Below are positions 39,852 to 47,677 of a DNA stretch of 52,901 nucleotides, in pieces; positions within the stretch are counted from its first letter, which is position 1, and each line of letters starts with the position of its first letter. Origin of the DNA: Kingella sp. (in: b-proteobacteria) (lineage in GTDB: Bacteria; Pseudomonadota; Gammaproteobacteria; Burkholderiales; Neisseriaceae); contig NZ_JAUMZV010000014.1 in the NCBI RefSeq assembly GCF_030527935.1, positions 1 to 52,901 on the forward strand, in the 5' to 3' direction. Both the position numbers and the translations under genes were made by a program. The notes under the pieces were generated by a model. That model was given only the letters and a program-made list of their open reading frames with translations. It was not told the origin of the DNA and ran no database searches.

Positions 39852-40916
39852 ATGAAAATTCTTGCAACAGGCGGCGCAGGCTTTATCGGCTCAGCCGTAG
39901 TGCGCCACATCATCAACCACACCCAAGACAGCGTGATTAACCTAGACAAGCTCACCTACGCGGGCAACCTAGACAGCCTAACCAGCATCGCCCACAGCGA
40001 CCGCTACACCTTTGAACATGCCGACATCTGCGACCGCGCCGCGCTAGACCGCATTTTCGCGCAACATCAACCCGATGCCGTCATGCACCTTGCCGCCGAA
40101 AGCCATGTTGACCGCAGCATAGACAGCGCAGGCGAATTTATCCAAACCAACATTGTCGGCACATTCACCCTGCTAGAAGCCGCCCGCGCCTACTACCAAG
40201 GGCAGCCTGAAAACCGCCGCGCCGCCTTCCGCTTCCACCACATCTCCACCGATGAAGTCTATGGCGACCTACACGGCACAAACGATTTGTTCACCGAAAC
40301 CACGCCCTACGCCCCATCCAGCCCTTATTCCGCCAGCAAAGCCAGCAGCGACCACCTTGTCCGCGCATGGCGGCGCACCTACGGGCTGCCCACCATCGTA
40401 ACCAACTGCTCCAACAACTACGGCTGCTACCACTTCCCCGAAAAACTCATCCCCCACATGATACTCAACGCCCTAGACGGCAAGCCCCTGCCCGTGTATG
40501 GCGACGGCAAGCAAATCCGCGACTGGCTGTATGTAGAAGACCACGCCCGCGCCCTGTATCTCGTGGTAACCCAAGGCAAAATTGGCGAAACCTACAACAT
40601 CGGCGGCTTTAACGAACAACAAAACATCCAAGTCGTGCGCACCATTTGCGCACTCTTGGAAGAACTCGCCCCCAACAAACCCCAAGGCATCGCCCACTAC
40701 GCCGACCTGATTACCCACGTTACCGACCGCGCAGGACACGACGTGCGCTACGCCATAGATGCCAGCAAAATCCAACGCGAGCTCGGTTGGACACCGCAAG
40801 AAACCTTTGAAAGCGGCATCCGCAAAACCGTACAATGGTATTTAGACAATAAAGACTGGTGGCAGCGCGTGCTAGACGGCAGCTACCAACTGGAACGCTT
40901 GGGCAAAGCCGCCTAA
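39852..40916 (+). CDS. rfbB: dTDP-glucose 4,6-dehydratase
   Basis: Converts dTDP-glucose to dTDP-4-keto-6-deoxyglucose, the shared step towards dTDP-rhamnose and related surface sugars. It is 354 aa, normal. It is an extended short-chain dehydrogenase fold with the NAD-binding TGGAGFIGSAVVRHI, HLAAESHVDRSID, and the catalytic region STDEVYGDL. Next come the YSASKASSDHLVRA motif (Tyr and Lys of the active site) and NCSNNYGCYHFPEKLIP. A DUS encodes GQPENRRA near residue 117. It is isolated: rfbA, rfbC and rfbD are not in the window. The start follows AAAGGAATAACC. Confidence 0.96.
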   Translation: MKILATGGAGFIGSAVVRHIINHTQDSVINLDKLTYAGNLDSLTSIAHSDRYTFEHADICDRAALDRIFAQHQPDAVMHLAAESHVDRSIDSAGEFIQTNIVGTFTLLEAARAYYQGQPENRRAAFRFHHISTDEVYGDLHGTNDLFTETTPYAPSSPYSASKASSDHLVRAWRRTYGLPTIVTNCSNNYGCYHFPEKLIPHMILNALDGKPLPVYGDGKQIRDWLYVEDHARALYLVVTQGKIGETYNIGGFNEQQNIQVVRTICALLEELAPNKPQGIAHYADLITHVTDRAGHDVRYAIDASKIQRELGWTPQETFESGIRKTVQWYLDNKDWWQRVLDGSYQLERLGKAA

Positions 40917-40926
40917 TCCTGTTTAC

Positions 40927-40965
40927 CCTTTCAGGCTGCCTAACACCACAAGGCAGCCTGAAAAC
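40927..40965 (+). terminator. Inverted DUS terminator after rfbB
   Basis: CTTTCAGGCTGCCT and AGGCAGCCTGAAAA pair across a short loop about 13 bases after the rfbB stop. A GTAGGGTGTG arm follows at 40988. Confidence 0.65.
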
Positions 40966-41041
40966 CAATCAACTCCACTATTTTGCGTAGGGTGTGTGGC
41001 TTTGCCATGCACCGTTTACCCCCATCCCACAAGAGCCCCCC

Positions 41042-41731
41042 ATGACCACCCCACCCAATCCCCCCCACCGCAGCATCAAATCCTACGTCCTACGCCAAGG
41101 ACACATGACTCCCGCCCAACAAAAAGCCATAGACGACAATTGGGCAACCATCGGCATCAACTTTCAGGCTGCCCCGCTAGACTTAACCACCACCTTCAAC
41201 CGCCCCAACCCCAAAGTCCTAGAAATCGGCTTCGGCATGGGCGTTGCCACCGCCCAAATCGCTCAATGGCTGCCCGACACCGACTTTCTCGCCATAGACG
41301 TACACGGCCCAGGCGTAGGCAACCTATGCAAACTCATCGCCGAGCAAAGCATCACCAACATCCGCGTCATGCGCCACGATGCCGTAGAAGTCGTAGAAAA
41401 AATGTTGCCCGACAACAGCCTAGACGGCATCCACATATTCTTCCCTGACCCATGGCACAAAAAACGCCACAACAAACGCCGTCTCATCCAAGCCCCATTT
41501 ATCGCCAAACTGCTGCCCAAACTCAAAAGCAACGGCTACATCCACCTAGCCACCGACTGGGAAGAATACGCCCAGCAAATGCTCGCCGTGCTGCAAAGTT
41601 TCCCCGAACAGCTCACCAACACCGCCACCGACTTCGCCCCCACCCCCAGCTACCGCCCTGAAACCAAATTTGAAGCCCGCGGCAAACGCCTAGGGCACGG
41701 CGTGTGGGATTTGGTGTTCCGCAAAAAATAA
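41042..41731 (+). CDS. trmB: tRNA (guanine-N7-)-methyltransferase
   Basis: Methylates N7 of G46 in the variable loop of tRNAs. It is 229 aa from the start at 41042. SAM-binding motif VLEIGFGMGVATAQIA, DFLAIDVHGPGVGNL, the DAVEVVEKM acidic residue and the signature FFPDPWHKKRHNKRRL are all present, as is the C-terminal TKFEARGKRLGHGVWDL. The longer frame from 40994 reads through a GTAGGGTGTG repeat and is rejected. A DUS encodes NFQAAPL near residue 40. Confidence 0.95.
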   Translation: MTTPPNPPHRSIKSYVLRQGHMTPAQQKAIDDNWATIGINFQAAPLDLTTTFNRPNPKVLEIGFGMGVATAQIAQWLPDTDFLAIDVHGPGVGNLCKLIAEQSITNIRVMRHDAVEVVEKMLPDNSLDGIHIFFPDPWHKKRHNKRRLIQAPFIAKLLPKLKSNGYIHLATDWEEYAQQMLAVLQSFPEQLTNTATDFAPTPSYRPETKFEARGKRLGHGVWDLVFRKK

Positions 41732-41748
41732 GGCGCGGGCGAAACGCC

Positions 41749-41792
41749 AAAGGCAGCCTGAAAAGGGAAAATCCATTTTCAGGCTGCCTTTA
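41749..41792 (+). terminator. Inverted DUS terminator after trmB
   Basis: AAAGGCAGCCTGAAAAGGG and ATTTTCAGGCTGCCTTTAAA form a 14-bp stem 18 bases past the stop. Confidence 0.75.
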
Positions 41793-41807
41793 AACCCTGC
41801 CCATCCT

Positions 41808-41888
41808 TTGCCAGAACACGGCTTGCCAGCAAGCCGTAGAAACGCGAGCCAACATTTCAGGCTGCCCAATATTCGCGCCCGCGTTCAA
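41808..41888. repeat. ACGGCTTG hairpin repeat, copy 2
   Basis: CACGGCTTGCCAGCAAGCCG is an 8-bp stem, followed by AACGCGAGCCAACATTTCAGG and ATTCGCGCCCGCGTTCAA. It matches 16870-16957 in order and sequence. The rest of the gap to 42059 holds two more DUS-like copies and the promoter at 42002. Confidence 0.65.
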
Positions 41889-42001
41889 CGCACCGCATCC
41901 GTTTTCAGGCTGTCTAAAGCCCCAAAGGCAGCCTGAAACGCCCAACATCCAGTGCTATATAAACCACGCACTTTGCCGATAGCCGTGAGCTAATGTTCAA
42001 C

Positions 42002-42010
42002 TGATATAAT
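42002..42010 (+). promoter_or_regulatory. Extended -10 promoter for the lipoprotein-trpG pair
   Basis: TGATATAAT is a perfect extended -10 (TG-N-TATAAT), about 50 bases ahead of the lipoprotein start. No good -35 is present at the right distance, which is acceptable for this promoter type. Confidence 0.55.
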
Positions 42011-42059
42011 GGCACAGCACGTTTTACCGTTTATTTTCAGCAAATGAAAAGGTTATGTC

Positions 42060-42278
42060 ATGAGATTATTGATGATTACCACGCTTGCCGCGCTCAATAT
42101 TGCCGCGTGTACCCACACGAATACAGCAACAGAAAGAAAATGGGATGCATCGCAAGAGCTGCACGGCACGGATTGGAACAAAACCCAAGCCGATTTAGAT
42201 GCGGCTGCTCAAGGCAGAGTGAAAGCCGATTGGAAAAAAATACGCGATAATTTGCGCAGCGGCAACGCGGGCAAATAA
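42060..42278 (+). CDS. Small putative lipoprotein
   Basis: A 72-aa protein with a short signal peptide and lipobox (LNIAAC, Cys17) followed by a hydrophilic, mostly helical mature part of 56 residues (WDASQELHGTDWNKTQADLDAAAQGRVKADWKK). Its role is unknown. The frame overlapping from 42044 is in another phase and rejected. It shares the promoter at 42002 with the following glutaminase gene, 42 bases downstream. Confidence 0.65.
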   Translation: MRLLMITTLAALNIAACTHTNTATERKWDASQELHGTDWNKTQADLDAAAQGRVKADWKKIRDNLRSGNAGK

Positions 42279-42320
42279 AATATACCGCCATCTCATTATT
42301 TAAAATCAACAGGTTACAAA

Positions 42321-42893
42321 ATGCTTTTATTTATTGATAATTACGACAGTTTTACCTACAACATTGTTCAATATCTGGGCGAGCTGGGGCAGGAAGTGCT
42401 GGTTCGCTGCAACGATGCCATCACCTTGGATGAAATTACTGCGCTCAACCCCAGCTATCTTGTTATCGGACCGGGGCCTTGCACGCCGAAAGAAGCGGGG
42501 ATTTCGGTGGCGGCTATGCAGCATTTTGCGGGCAAAATCCCCATTTTGGGCGTGTGTTTGGGGCATCAAAGCATAGGCGAAGCGTTTGGTGGCAAGGTGG
42601 TGCGCGCGCAAACGCTGATGCACGGCAAGACTTCGCCTGTGTTTCATGAAAATTTGGGCGTGTTTAAGGGACTGCCCAACCCTGTGGTGTGCACGCGCTA
42701 TCACAGCTTGGTGATTGACCGCGCCAGCTTGCCTGCGCATCTGTGCATCACGGCGTGGACGGAAGATGGCACGATTATGGGCATTCGCCACCGTGATTAC
42801 GCGATTGAAGGCGTGCAGTTCCATCCCGAAGGCTTGCTGACCGAATACGGGCATGAAATGCTGAAAAATTTTTTGGATGAATTTGCGGCATGA
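42321..42893 (+). CDS. Anthranilate / aminodeoxychorismate synthase glutaminase component
   Basis: Class I glutamine amidotransferase that supplies ammonia to TrpE or PabB in tryptophan or folate synthesis. It is 190 aa. The opening FIDNYDSFTYNIVQYL is diagnostic of TrpG/PabA. The nucleophile is in GVCLGHQSIGEAFGG, and the catalytic His-Glu in GVQFHPEGLLTEYG. TrpG and PabA cannot be separated on sequence alone, and one protein often serves both pathways. No trpE or pabB is adjacent. The transcript ends at a strong hairpin. Confidence 0.93.
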   Translation: MLLFIDNYDSFTYNIVQYLGELGQEVLVRCNDAITLDEITALNPSYLVIGPGPCTPKEAGISVAAMQHFAGKIPILGVCLGHQSIGEAFGGKVVRAQTLMHGKTSPVFHENLGVFKGLPNPVVCTRYHSLVIDRASLPAHLCITAWTEDGTIMGIRHRDYAIEGVQFHPEGLLTEYGHEMLKNFLDEFAA

Positions 42894-42910
42894 TGGGATG
42901 GCGGCAATAA

Positions 42911-42937
42911 AAAGGACGTATGGGTTACGTCCTTTTT
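42911..42937 (+). terminator. Rho-independent terminator after trpG/pabA
   Basis: AAAGGACGTA and TACGTCCTTT form a perfect 10-bp stem with a 5-base loop, followed by TTTTG, 18 bases after the stop. It is not built from DUS. Confidence 0.85.
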
Positions 42938-43006
42938 TGTTGCGTAGGGTTGATGCTGAATGGCTTTCAGGCTGCCTTTGCTCACCGCCCTGCCCTGTTT
43001 GCAAGC

Positions 43007-43792
43007 TCACTCATCCCCATTTTCCAGCCAAATCATGCTTACCATGCGCCCTGTTGCGCCATCGCGGCGGTAGGAAAAAAAGGTTTCGCGTTCCAGCACG
43101 GTGCAATGTTCGCCGCCAAAAATCTGCGTTACACCTTCGAGTTGCAAAATCAGCCGCGCCAAGCCGTAAATATCGGCAAGATATTTGCCGCCGCCAATCG
43201 GCGTAAACATTCGCTCGGCGGCGCGATGCTCGGCGCAAAATGCGTCAAACACGTCTTGCCCCACTTCAAACGATTCTGCGCCAATGGCGGGGGCAAAATA
43301 CGCCATGATTTCCATCGCGGGCACGCCCATTGCGGCAACGGTGTTTTGCAGCACGCCATCCGCCAAGCCGCGCCAACCCGCGTGCGCCGCGGCCACCACC
43401 GTGCCTGCGCGGTCGCACAGCAGCACGGGCAGGCAATCAGCGGTCATCACGGCGCAGGCAACTTTGCCGCTGGCATCCACCGAAGCATCGGCATTCAACG
43501 GCGCGGCGATGCTGTCGGCAGCCTGAACCACGATGGTGCTGTGGGTTTGCTGCAAATAAGCAATCGGCACAGGCACTTGCGCTTGCACGCGGGCGCGGTT
43601 TTGCGCAACGTGGTCGGGATGGTCGCCAACGTGTGCGCCCACGTTTAGGCTGTGATACGCGCCGATGCTGGTACCTCCGTTGCGCGTAGTCATCAGCGTT
43701 TTCACGTTGCGCGGGGCAGTCCAGCTGGCGGTGAAAAAACTGCCTGCGATGGGCTCGGGTAGGTTGATGGCGGTGGAGAGCGATGTGTGCAT
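43007..43792 (-). CDS. pgeF: Peptidoglycan editing factor PgeF (YfiH / laccase-domain family)
   Basis: A cytosolic enzyme related to multicopper laccase-domain proteins; in E. coli it removes L-Ser-containing precursors from murein synthesis. It is 261 aa from the start at 43792, which follows AAAGGAACGCCC. Family motifs are TTRNGGTSIGAYHSLNVGAHVGDHP, QTHS, VMTADCLPVLLCD (Cys of the metal site), AAAHAGWRGLADGVL (metal-binding His) and FFSYRRDGATGRM near the end. The longer upstream frame is translated DUS (MFSGCLRL). Confidence 0.92.
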   Translation of the reverse strand: MHTSLSTAINLPEPIAGSFFTASWTAPRNVKTLMTTRNGGTSIGAYHSLNVGAHVGDHPDHVAQNRARVQAQVPVPIAYLQQTHSTIVVQAADSIAAPLNADASVDASGKVACAVMTADCLPVLLCDRAGTVVAAAHAGWRGLADGVLQNTVAAMGVPAMEIMAYFAPAIGAESFEVGQDVFDAFCAEHRAAERMFTPIGGGKYLADIYGLARLILQLEGVTQIFGGEHCTVLERETFFSYRRDGATGRMVSMIWLENGDE

Positions 43793-43841
43793 GGGCGTTC
43801 CTTTTGTGGATAAGCGTAGGCAGCCTGAAAACATTTTTATT

Positions 43842-44092
43842 TTGCTGAAACTCGCTGCGTTCGTTTTCAGGCTGCCTTAATACTCGTCAAATTGAATCGT
43901 GCGAATTATGGCTTGCCGACAAATCAATCCATTGATGTTGGATGAGCCATCATTCTACTTCTGCTAAAAATGGTGGGTTGATTTCTTATGCAGCTGAAAC
44001 CTTTGCAAAACCACAATGGCAGCCTGAAAACGTTTGTAGATGCTGTTTGAGCTTCGCTGAAACCCGCTGCGTTCGTTTTCAGGCTGCCTTCA
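43842..44092. repeat. Gap with two GCGTAGC-type repeats and DUS copies
   Basis: GCTGAAACTCGCTGCGTTCG with TTTTCAGGCTGCCTTAATA (43842-43880), a DUS near 44020, and AGCTTCGCTGAAACCCGCTG with CGTTCGTTTTCAGGCTGCC (44049-44091). No gene is supported in 43793-44106; the long plus-strand frame across 43942-44946 is the shadow of purH. Confidence 0.6.
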
Positions 44093-44106
44093 CATCATCT
44101 CACCAC

Positions 44107-45687
44107 TCAATGCCGAAAATGTCGCACGCCCGTTACCACCATCGCCATGCCGTGCTCATCGGCGGCGGCGAACACTTCTTCATCGCGCACCGAGCCTGCG
44201 GGGTGGATAACGGCTTTGATGCCCTGCTCGGCAATCACGTCCACGCCGTCGCGGAAGGGGAAGAATGCGTCCGAAGCGGCGCACGCGCCGTGCAAATCCA
44301 AGCCTGCGTCTTGCGCTTTGCGGACGGCGATGCGGGTGCTGTCCACGCGGCTCATTTGCCCTGCGCCGATGCCGTAGGTTTGCCCGCCTTTGCCGAACAC
44401 GATGGCGTTGGATTTCACAAATTTCGCCACGTTCCACACAAACAGCAAGTCCGCCCATTCTTGCTCGGTGGGTTGGCGTTGCGACACCACGCGCAAATCT
44501 TCGCGGGCGATGCGGTGAATATCGGGCGTTTGCACCAGCAAGCCACCGCCCACGCGCTTCAATTCAAAGCGGTTTGCGCCCGCGAGCAGCGGGATTTGCA
44601 GCACGCGCACGTTTTTCTTTTCCGCCAAAATCACCAAGGCTTCGGCGGTAAACGCGGGCGACATGATGACTTCCATAAATTGATTGCGGGTGATTTGCTG
44701 GGCGGTTGCGCCGTCCACTTCGCGGTTAAAGGCGATGGTGCCGCCGAACGCGCTGGTGGGGTCGGTGGCGTAGGCAAGGCGGTAGGCGGTGAGCGGGCTG
44801 TCGGCAACGGCTACGCCGCAGGGGTTGGCGTGTTTCACAATCACGCAGGCGGGCGCGTCAAACGATTTGACGGCTTCCCATGCGGCATCGGCATCGGCGA
44901 TGTTGTTGTACGACAGCTCTTTGCCTTGCAACTGGGTGTAGTTTGAAAGGCAGCCTGAAAATGGGTAAACGTCGCGGTAGAACGCGGCTTGCTGGTGTGG
45001 ATTTTCGCCGTAGCGCATTTCTTGCACTTTGAGCCAGCTTTGGTTGAACTGGGCGGGGAACGTGCCGATTTCGGGTTCGCCCGATAGTTTTTCGTCCGAC
45101 ACGCTGGTGAGATAGTTGGAAATCATGCCGTCATATTGCGCGGTGTGGCTGAATGCTTTGCGGGCAAGGTTAAAGCGGGTTTTGTCGGATAGGCAGCCTG
45201 AAAGTTTTAATTCGTTGATAACGCTATCAAAATCGGCGTTGTCGGTAACGATGGCGACGTGTTGCCAGTTTTTTGCGGCGGAGCGCACCATGGTCGGGCC
45301 GCCGATGTCTATGTTTTCAATCGCGTCTTCCAGCGTGCAGCCTGCTTGGGCGATGGTGGCGGCAAAGGGGTAGAGATTCACGGCGACCAAATCAATGTTG
45401 CCGATGCCGTGCGCCGCCATTTGCTCGGCGTGGTCGCTTAAATCGCGCCGCCCAAGTATGCCGCCGTGGATTTTGGGGTGCAGGGTTTTCACGCGCCCGT
45501 CTAGCATTTCGGGGAAGCCTGTGTAGTCGGCGACTTCCATCACGGGTATGCCGACATCGGCAAGCAGCTTGGCGGTGCCGCCTGTGGACAGGATTTCTAC
45601 GCCCATTTCGTGCAGGGCTTGGGCAAAGGGGACGATGCCTGTTTTGTCGGATAGGCTGATTAGGGCGCGTTGGATTTTTGTGGACAT
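44107..45687 (-). CDS. purH: Bifunctional AICAR transformylase / IMP cyclohydrolase
   Basis: Catalyses the last two steps of IMP synthesis. It is 526 aa, normal. The N-terminal IMP cyclohydrolase domain begins RALISLSDKTGIVPFAQAL and includes GRVKTLHPKIHGGIL. The C-terminal transformylase domain has the catalytic Lys-His in VIVKHANPCGVA, and ends GSVRDEEVFAAADEHGMAMVVTGVRHFRH. Two DUS encode LSGCLSDK and FSGCLSNYTQ at loop positions in the middle of the protein. It is the most downstream gene of a minus-strand run that includes fis, a tiny lipoprotein and a NERD protein. Confidence 0.97.
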   Translation of the reverse strand: MSTKIQRALISLSDKTGIVPFAQALHEMGVEILSTGGTAKLLADVGIPVMEVADYTGFPEMLDGRVKTLHPKIHGGILGRRDLSDHAEQMAAHGIGNIDLVAVNLYPFAATIAQAGCTLEDAIENIDIGGPTMVRSAAKNWQHVAIVTDNADFDSVINELKLSGCLSDKTRFNLARKAFSHTAQYDGMISNYLTSVSDEKLSGEPEIGTFPAQFNQSWLKVQEMRYGENPHQQAAFYRDVYPFSGCLSNYTQLQGKELSYNNIADADAAWEAVKSFDAPACVIVKHANPCGVAVADSPLTAYRLAYATDPTSAFGGTIAFNREVDGATAQQITRNQFMEVIMSPAFTAEALVILAEKKNVRVLQIPLLAGANRFELKRVGGGLLVQTPDIHRIAREDLRVVSQRQPTEQEWADLLFVWNVAKFVKSNAIVFGKGGQTYGIGAGQMSRVDSTRIAVRKAQDAGLDLHGACAASDAFFPFRDGVDVIAEQGIKAVIHPAGSVRDEEVFAAADEHGMAMVVTGVRHFRH

Positions 45688-45741
45688 GGGTTCTTTCGGG
45701 GGTGGGTTGGAGAAAAAGGCGTTTCAGGCTGCCTGAAAGGG

Positions 45742-46563
45742 TTAATGGCGTTGGTTGAGCGATTGGATGTGTTGCGCCAATCGCTCAGGCGTGGCTTCCC
45801 ATTCGGGCTGGGCTAGGATTGCGCAAATACGCTGAACTTGCTCAGGTGCGATAATGGGTTTTGTAAACCGTTGAACATAAGGAATAAATTGATTGGTTAA
45901 GCAAACCCTATCTGGAAATTCGGTTCGCAGTTGGCAAGCGCGGTGGGTAAACACAACAATAGAGTGAAATCGGTTTTCAGGCTGCCTAACCAGTTGCTCC
46001 AATGCTTTAATGTGGGCGTAATTTTGGTGTAAAGGATTGGTAAACGGATATTTTTCATGACGAGATTTGGTATGCCACCATGTTTTTTGTTGTGCGCCAC
46101 CAAAAATCCAGCCTTCATAATATTTCGCTTCTATCACAAACACGCCAAACGGCGACACGATAATGTTGTCAATTTGCGTGGTTACGCCGTTGTGCGGAAT
46201 GATGAGATTGTGAAAATAGTGGTACTGGCTGCGGTCTAGCTTATTCAATGCTTCCACTTTAATGATTTGCTCGCCTACTGCCCCTTTTTTGATGTTGATA
46301 TTTGCAATTTCAGGCTGCCTTGGATTGGCTGGCGGTTGCTGGACGTTTCGGTGTGCAGACGTGTTTTCAGGCTGCCTTTTGTTAGCTGGCGGTTGCTGAG
46401 TATTTCGGCGTGCAGGCTTATTTTCAGGCTGCTTTTTGTTGATTGGCGGTTGCTTGGTTTTTCTACGTTTAGGCGTGTTTTTAGGTTCATCTTCGCTGCT
46501 GACGGCTTGGATAACAGCAAACAGCAAAGCGATGAACACGAGAGCATAAGCAAATAGTTCCAT
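45742..46563 (-). CDS. Membrane-anchored NERD-domain nuclease-like protein
   Basis: A 273-aa protein with one N-terminal membrane helix (MELFAYALVFIALLFAVIQAV). A 60-residue basic linker of 19-aa repeats (NxQQPPANKRQPEN-type, about 2.7 units) follows, then a NERD domain (residues 95-220). NERD-like features are GAVGEQIIKVEAL, TQIDNIIVSPFGVFVIEAKYYEGWI (Asp and Glu-x-Lys of the nuclease-like core) and NPLHQNYAHIKAL. NERD proteins are related to restriction-type endonucleases; targets are mostly unknown. The linker repeat is built around DUS. Another DUS encodes VRQPEN inside the domain. Confidence 0.85.
   Translation of the reverse strand: MELFAYALVFIALLFAVIQAVSSEDEPKNTPKRRKTKQPPINKKQPENKPARRNTQQPPANKRQPENTSAHRNVQQPPANPRQPEIANINIKKGAVGEQIIKVEALNKLDRSQYHYFHNLIIPHNGVTTQIDNIIVSPFGVFVIEAKYYEGWIFGGAQQKTWWHTKSRHEKYPFTNPLHQNYAHIKALEQLVRQPENRFHSIVVFTHRACQLRTEFPDRVCLTNQFIPYVQRFTKPIIAPEQVQRICAILAQPEWEATPERLAQHIQSLNQRH
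46305..46478 (-). repeat. 57-bp DUS-bearing tandem repeat in the NERD gene
   Basis: The DUS core CAGGCTGCC/T occurs at 46311, 46368 and 46425, exactly 57 bases apart. The flanking GGCGGTTGCTG and TTTCGGCGTGCAG segments repeat with it. Since 57 is a multiple of three, copy-number change would keep the reading frame. Confidence 0.8.
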
Positions 46564-46581
46564 TTTCAGGCTGCCTTATCG

Positions 46582-46695
46582 TTACCGATATTCCTGCAAA
46601 CGCAGTTTTTCACCTGTTTCGGTTTTGATGCCTGTTTCCCAAACCGAGCAGGCGGCGAGCAGGGCAATCAGCGTTAGGATGATGATTTTGTTCAT
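46582..46695 (-). CDS. Tiny lipoprotein (37 aa)
   Basis: MNKIIILTLIALLAAC begins a signal peptide with lipobox LAAC (Cys16), followed by SVWETGIKTETGEKLRLQEYR. The signal peptide closely resembles that of the CreA-family lipoprotein at 52289-52825 (MNKIILLTALTLLAAC). The mature part is only 22 residues. No strong ribosome binding site is visible. Lipoproteins this small occur in outer-membrane biogenesis (for example LptM), but no link is shown here. It lies between fis and the NERD gene, on the same strand. Confidence 0.55.
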   Translation of the reverse strand: MNKIIILTLIALLAACSVWETGIKTETGEKLRLQEYR

Positions 46696-46709
46696 GGTAG
46701 GGCAAGATG

Positions 46710-46756
46710 AAAGGCAGCCTGAAAAGCTGCGCGGGGCGTTTTCAGGCTGTCTTGGA
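46710..46756 (-). terminator. Inverted DUS pair after fis
   Basis: AAGGCAGCCTGAAAAG and CGTTTTCAGGCTGTCTT face each other immediately after the fis stop and can form a terminator stem. Confidence 0.6.
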
Positions 46757-46757
46757 T

Positions 46758-46997
46758 TTAGTTAATCAACTGATGTTGCAAAAGTTTTTTGCGTAGCGTG
46801 TTGCGGTTTAAGCCGAGTATTTCGGCGGCTTTGGATTGATTGCCACCGCATTCGTGCATCACATACGCCAACAGCGGTTTTTCCACTTGCGCCAGCACCA
46901 TCTCGTACACGCCGCAAGGGGTCTCGCCATTTAGGTCGCGGAAGTATTGGGCGAGATTTTGGTGGATGCAGTCGGCAATATCGGGAGCAATGGGCAT
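46758..46997 (-). CDS. fis: Fis-family DNA-binding protein
   Basis: Small nucleoid protein that bends DNA and regulates stable RNA and other genes. It is 79 aa, shorter than E. coli Fis (98) because the N-terminal hairpin region is reduced, as in other beta-proteobacteria. The C-terminal helix-turn-helix is conserved: CGGNQSKAAEILGLNRNTLRKKL. dusB, its usual partner, is not adjacent; purH lies three genes downstream. No clear ribosome binding site is seen. Confidence 0.9.
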   Translation of the reverse strand: MPIAPDIADCIHQNLAQYFRDLNGETPCGVYEMVLAQVEKPLLAYVMHECGGNQSKAAEILGLNRNTLRKKLLQHQLIN

Positions 46998-47115
46998 GAT
47001 GTGAATTCGGGTTAAGATTTAAGGGCGTATTGTAAACGATTTTGGGCGGGCTTGGGGTTTCAGGCTGCCTTTGCTTGCGCTGCGATGCGAGCAATAGGCA
47101 GCCTGAAAACATGGT

Positions 47116-47472
47116 TTACTCTGCTGCCGCGCTTTCGCTGGGGTGGGTTAAATCGTCCAACGCTTCTTGCGCCAAGCGCGATACGGCTTCGTTGCTGGTT
47201 TGCGCGGCAGCTTTGCGATACCACTCGGCGGCTTTGATGGCACTGGGCGCAACGCCTTCGCCGTCGTGGTACATCGTGCCAAGGATGTATTGCGCTTCGG
47301 GGTAGCCTTGCTCGGCAAGCGGTTTGACTTTTGCCAGCGCGGCTTCGGCGCGTCCTTCTTGCAAATCGGTGCTCACTTGGCTCATGGTTTCGCCGTATTG
47401 GGCGTTGTTGGCAGGCTCGGCGTGGGCGAACACGGCGGATAGGGCGAGCGCGAGAAATAGGGATTTTTTCAT
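47116..47472 (-). CDS. Exported Sel1-repeat protein
   Basis: A 118-aa protein with a cleavable signal peptide (MKKSLFLALALSAVFAHA, cleavage after AHA). It has about two Sel1-like units (EGRAEAALAKVKPLAEQGYPEAQYILGTMYHDGEGVAPSAIKAAEWYRKAA). It is probably a periplasmic interaction module; the partner is unknown. A DUS pair follows the stop and a GCGTAGC-type repeat precedes the start. Confidence 0.8.
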   Translation of the reverse strand: MKKSLFLALALSAVFAHAEPANNAQYGETMSQVSTDLQEGRAEAALAKVKPLAEQGYPEAQYILGTMYHDGEGVAPSAIKAAEWYRKAAAQTSNEAVSRLAQEALDDLTHPSESAAAE

Positions 47473-47677
47473 GGCGGTGGGATCTTTGAGATAAGGGGTT
47501 GATGGTTTGGGCTGCGCTGAAACTTCATTCGTTTTCAGGCTGCTTTTTGGGTTGCACCGTTAGCATGGATGCTGGCGACCATAGACAGCCTGAAAGCAAT
47601 TATCCGAACAACAAAACAGTCGGGCATTGCACCCAACTGTTGCTGTTTTCAGGCTGCCTAGTGCATAAAATGGCGGA

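Noticed and set aside
43942..44946. 334-aa plus-strand open frame opposite purH
   Set aside because: The region is fully explained by the purH C-terminus on the other strand; the frame starts in repeat DNA and has no recognisable protein features.
46305..46478. CRISPR array suspected from regular spacing
   Set aside because: The 57-bp units are nearly identical throughout, lie in frame in a gene, and lack unique spacers.
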